Shown piece after piece: positions 63,864-64,000 of a stretch of DNA of 64,000 nucleotides; position 1 is the stretch's first letter; each line of letters begins with the position of its first letter. Origin of the DNA: Devosia sp. A8/3-2 (GTDB lineage Bacteria > Pseudomonadota > Alphaproteobacteria > Rhizobiales > Devosiaceae). The stretch is taken from positions 124,001 to 188,000 of the forward strand of contig CP104974.1 in the NCBI GenBank assembly GCA_025452255.1, given 5' to 3'. Below the pieces are notes generated by a model. The model was not told the origin of the DNA. It did no database searches and was given only the letters and a program-made list of their open reading frames with translations. Both the position numbers and the translations under genes were made by a program.

Positions 63864-64000
63864 ATGGCCGACTACAACAACCGCCCGATCATCATCAAGA
63901 AGGTCAAAAAGACCTCCCATGCGCACCATGGCGGGGCCCGGAAGATTGCCTATGCGGATTTTGTAACCGCGATGATGGCGTTTTTCCTGCTGCTCTGGCT
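63864..64000 (+). CDS. motB: Flagellar motor stator protein MotB (3' end outside window)
   Basis: The first 45 residues are visible: a basic, His-rich cytoplasmic N-terminus ([20 protein letters not shown]), then [20 protein letters not shown], the single helix. The Asp in [11 protein letters not shown] is the proton-binding residue of MotB. The peptidoglycan-binding OmpA-like domain lies beyond the window. Directly follows motA in the same direction. Confidence 0.93.
   Translation, partial: MADYNNRPIIIKKVKKTSHAHHGGARKIAYADFVTAMMAFFLLLW

Overview
The window looks like chromosomal DNA of a high-GC alphaproteobacterium, most likely a member of the Hyphomicrobiales close to Devosia. The evidence is gene content: a seven-subunit Mrp antiporter whose subunit A carries a B-like tail, an aqpS/arsH-type arsenic operon, a DUF1624 protein with a Cys-rich tail, a UgpC-type sugar ABC system and a PCu(A)C/SCO copper module. 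Many genes overlap by ATGA, and intergenic hairpins of rhizobial type are present. No rRNA, tRNA, CRISPR array, transposase or prophage gene was recognised.

Read quality matters. Most genes longer than about 600 bp are split by one or more single- or double-base shifts, and the next frame resumes the same protein family in register. Such breaks occur in apparently unrelated operons throughout, so they are best read as sequencing or assembly indels rather than decay. Genes below are given at their full reconstructed extent with approximate break points.

Layout: 0-3 kb, three adjacent genes (TelA-like end, DUF6384 membrane protein, long coiled-coil protein with a Gly/Ser tail). 3-7 kb, VOC protein, a copper-delivery operon (DUF2946, PCu(A)C, SCO), a LysR regulator, and a TauE/SafE permease with a structured leader. 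7.4-12.6 kb, a secreted protein and a heterodimeric ABC exporter. 12.8-23.1 kb, a DUF1624 membrane protein and a polysaccharide cluster (GNAT-like, deacetylase, two GT4 enzymes, flippase, Wzy, GH5, Wzz). 23.3-27.3 kb, an arsenic operon (arsR, two unrelated arsC, aqpS, arsH, MFS). 27.3-32 kb, a leftward run of RidA, SDR, D-threonine-aldolase-like enzyme, alkyladenine glycosylase and RecQ. 32.2-45.7 kb, amino-sugar/peptide catabolism: two M81 metallopeptidases, GH20 hexosaminidase, RpiR regulator, sugar ABC transporter, Gfo/Idh oxidoreductase, NTF2-like protein and YbjJ-type MFS. 45.8-51.5 kb, ferric-siderophore uptake (ATPase, two permeases, two tandem binding proteins, a sucrase/ferredoxin-like putative reductase). 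51.7-56 kb, an RND pump. 56-62 kb, mrpA-G. 62.5-64 kb, a small conserved protein, motA and the start of motB.

The genes fall into self-contained functional islands. Transport dominates: Cu, sulfonate/sulfite-type anions, As, sugars, Fe, cations and drugs. The least explained parts are the three-gene TelA-like/DUF6384/coiled-coil set, the double M81 locus with its D-amino-acid enzymes, the sucrase/ferredoxin protein beside the siderophore transporter, and the alternative hairpins ahead of the TauE/SafE gene.
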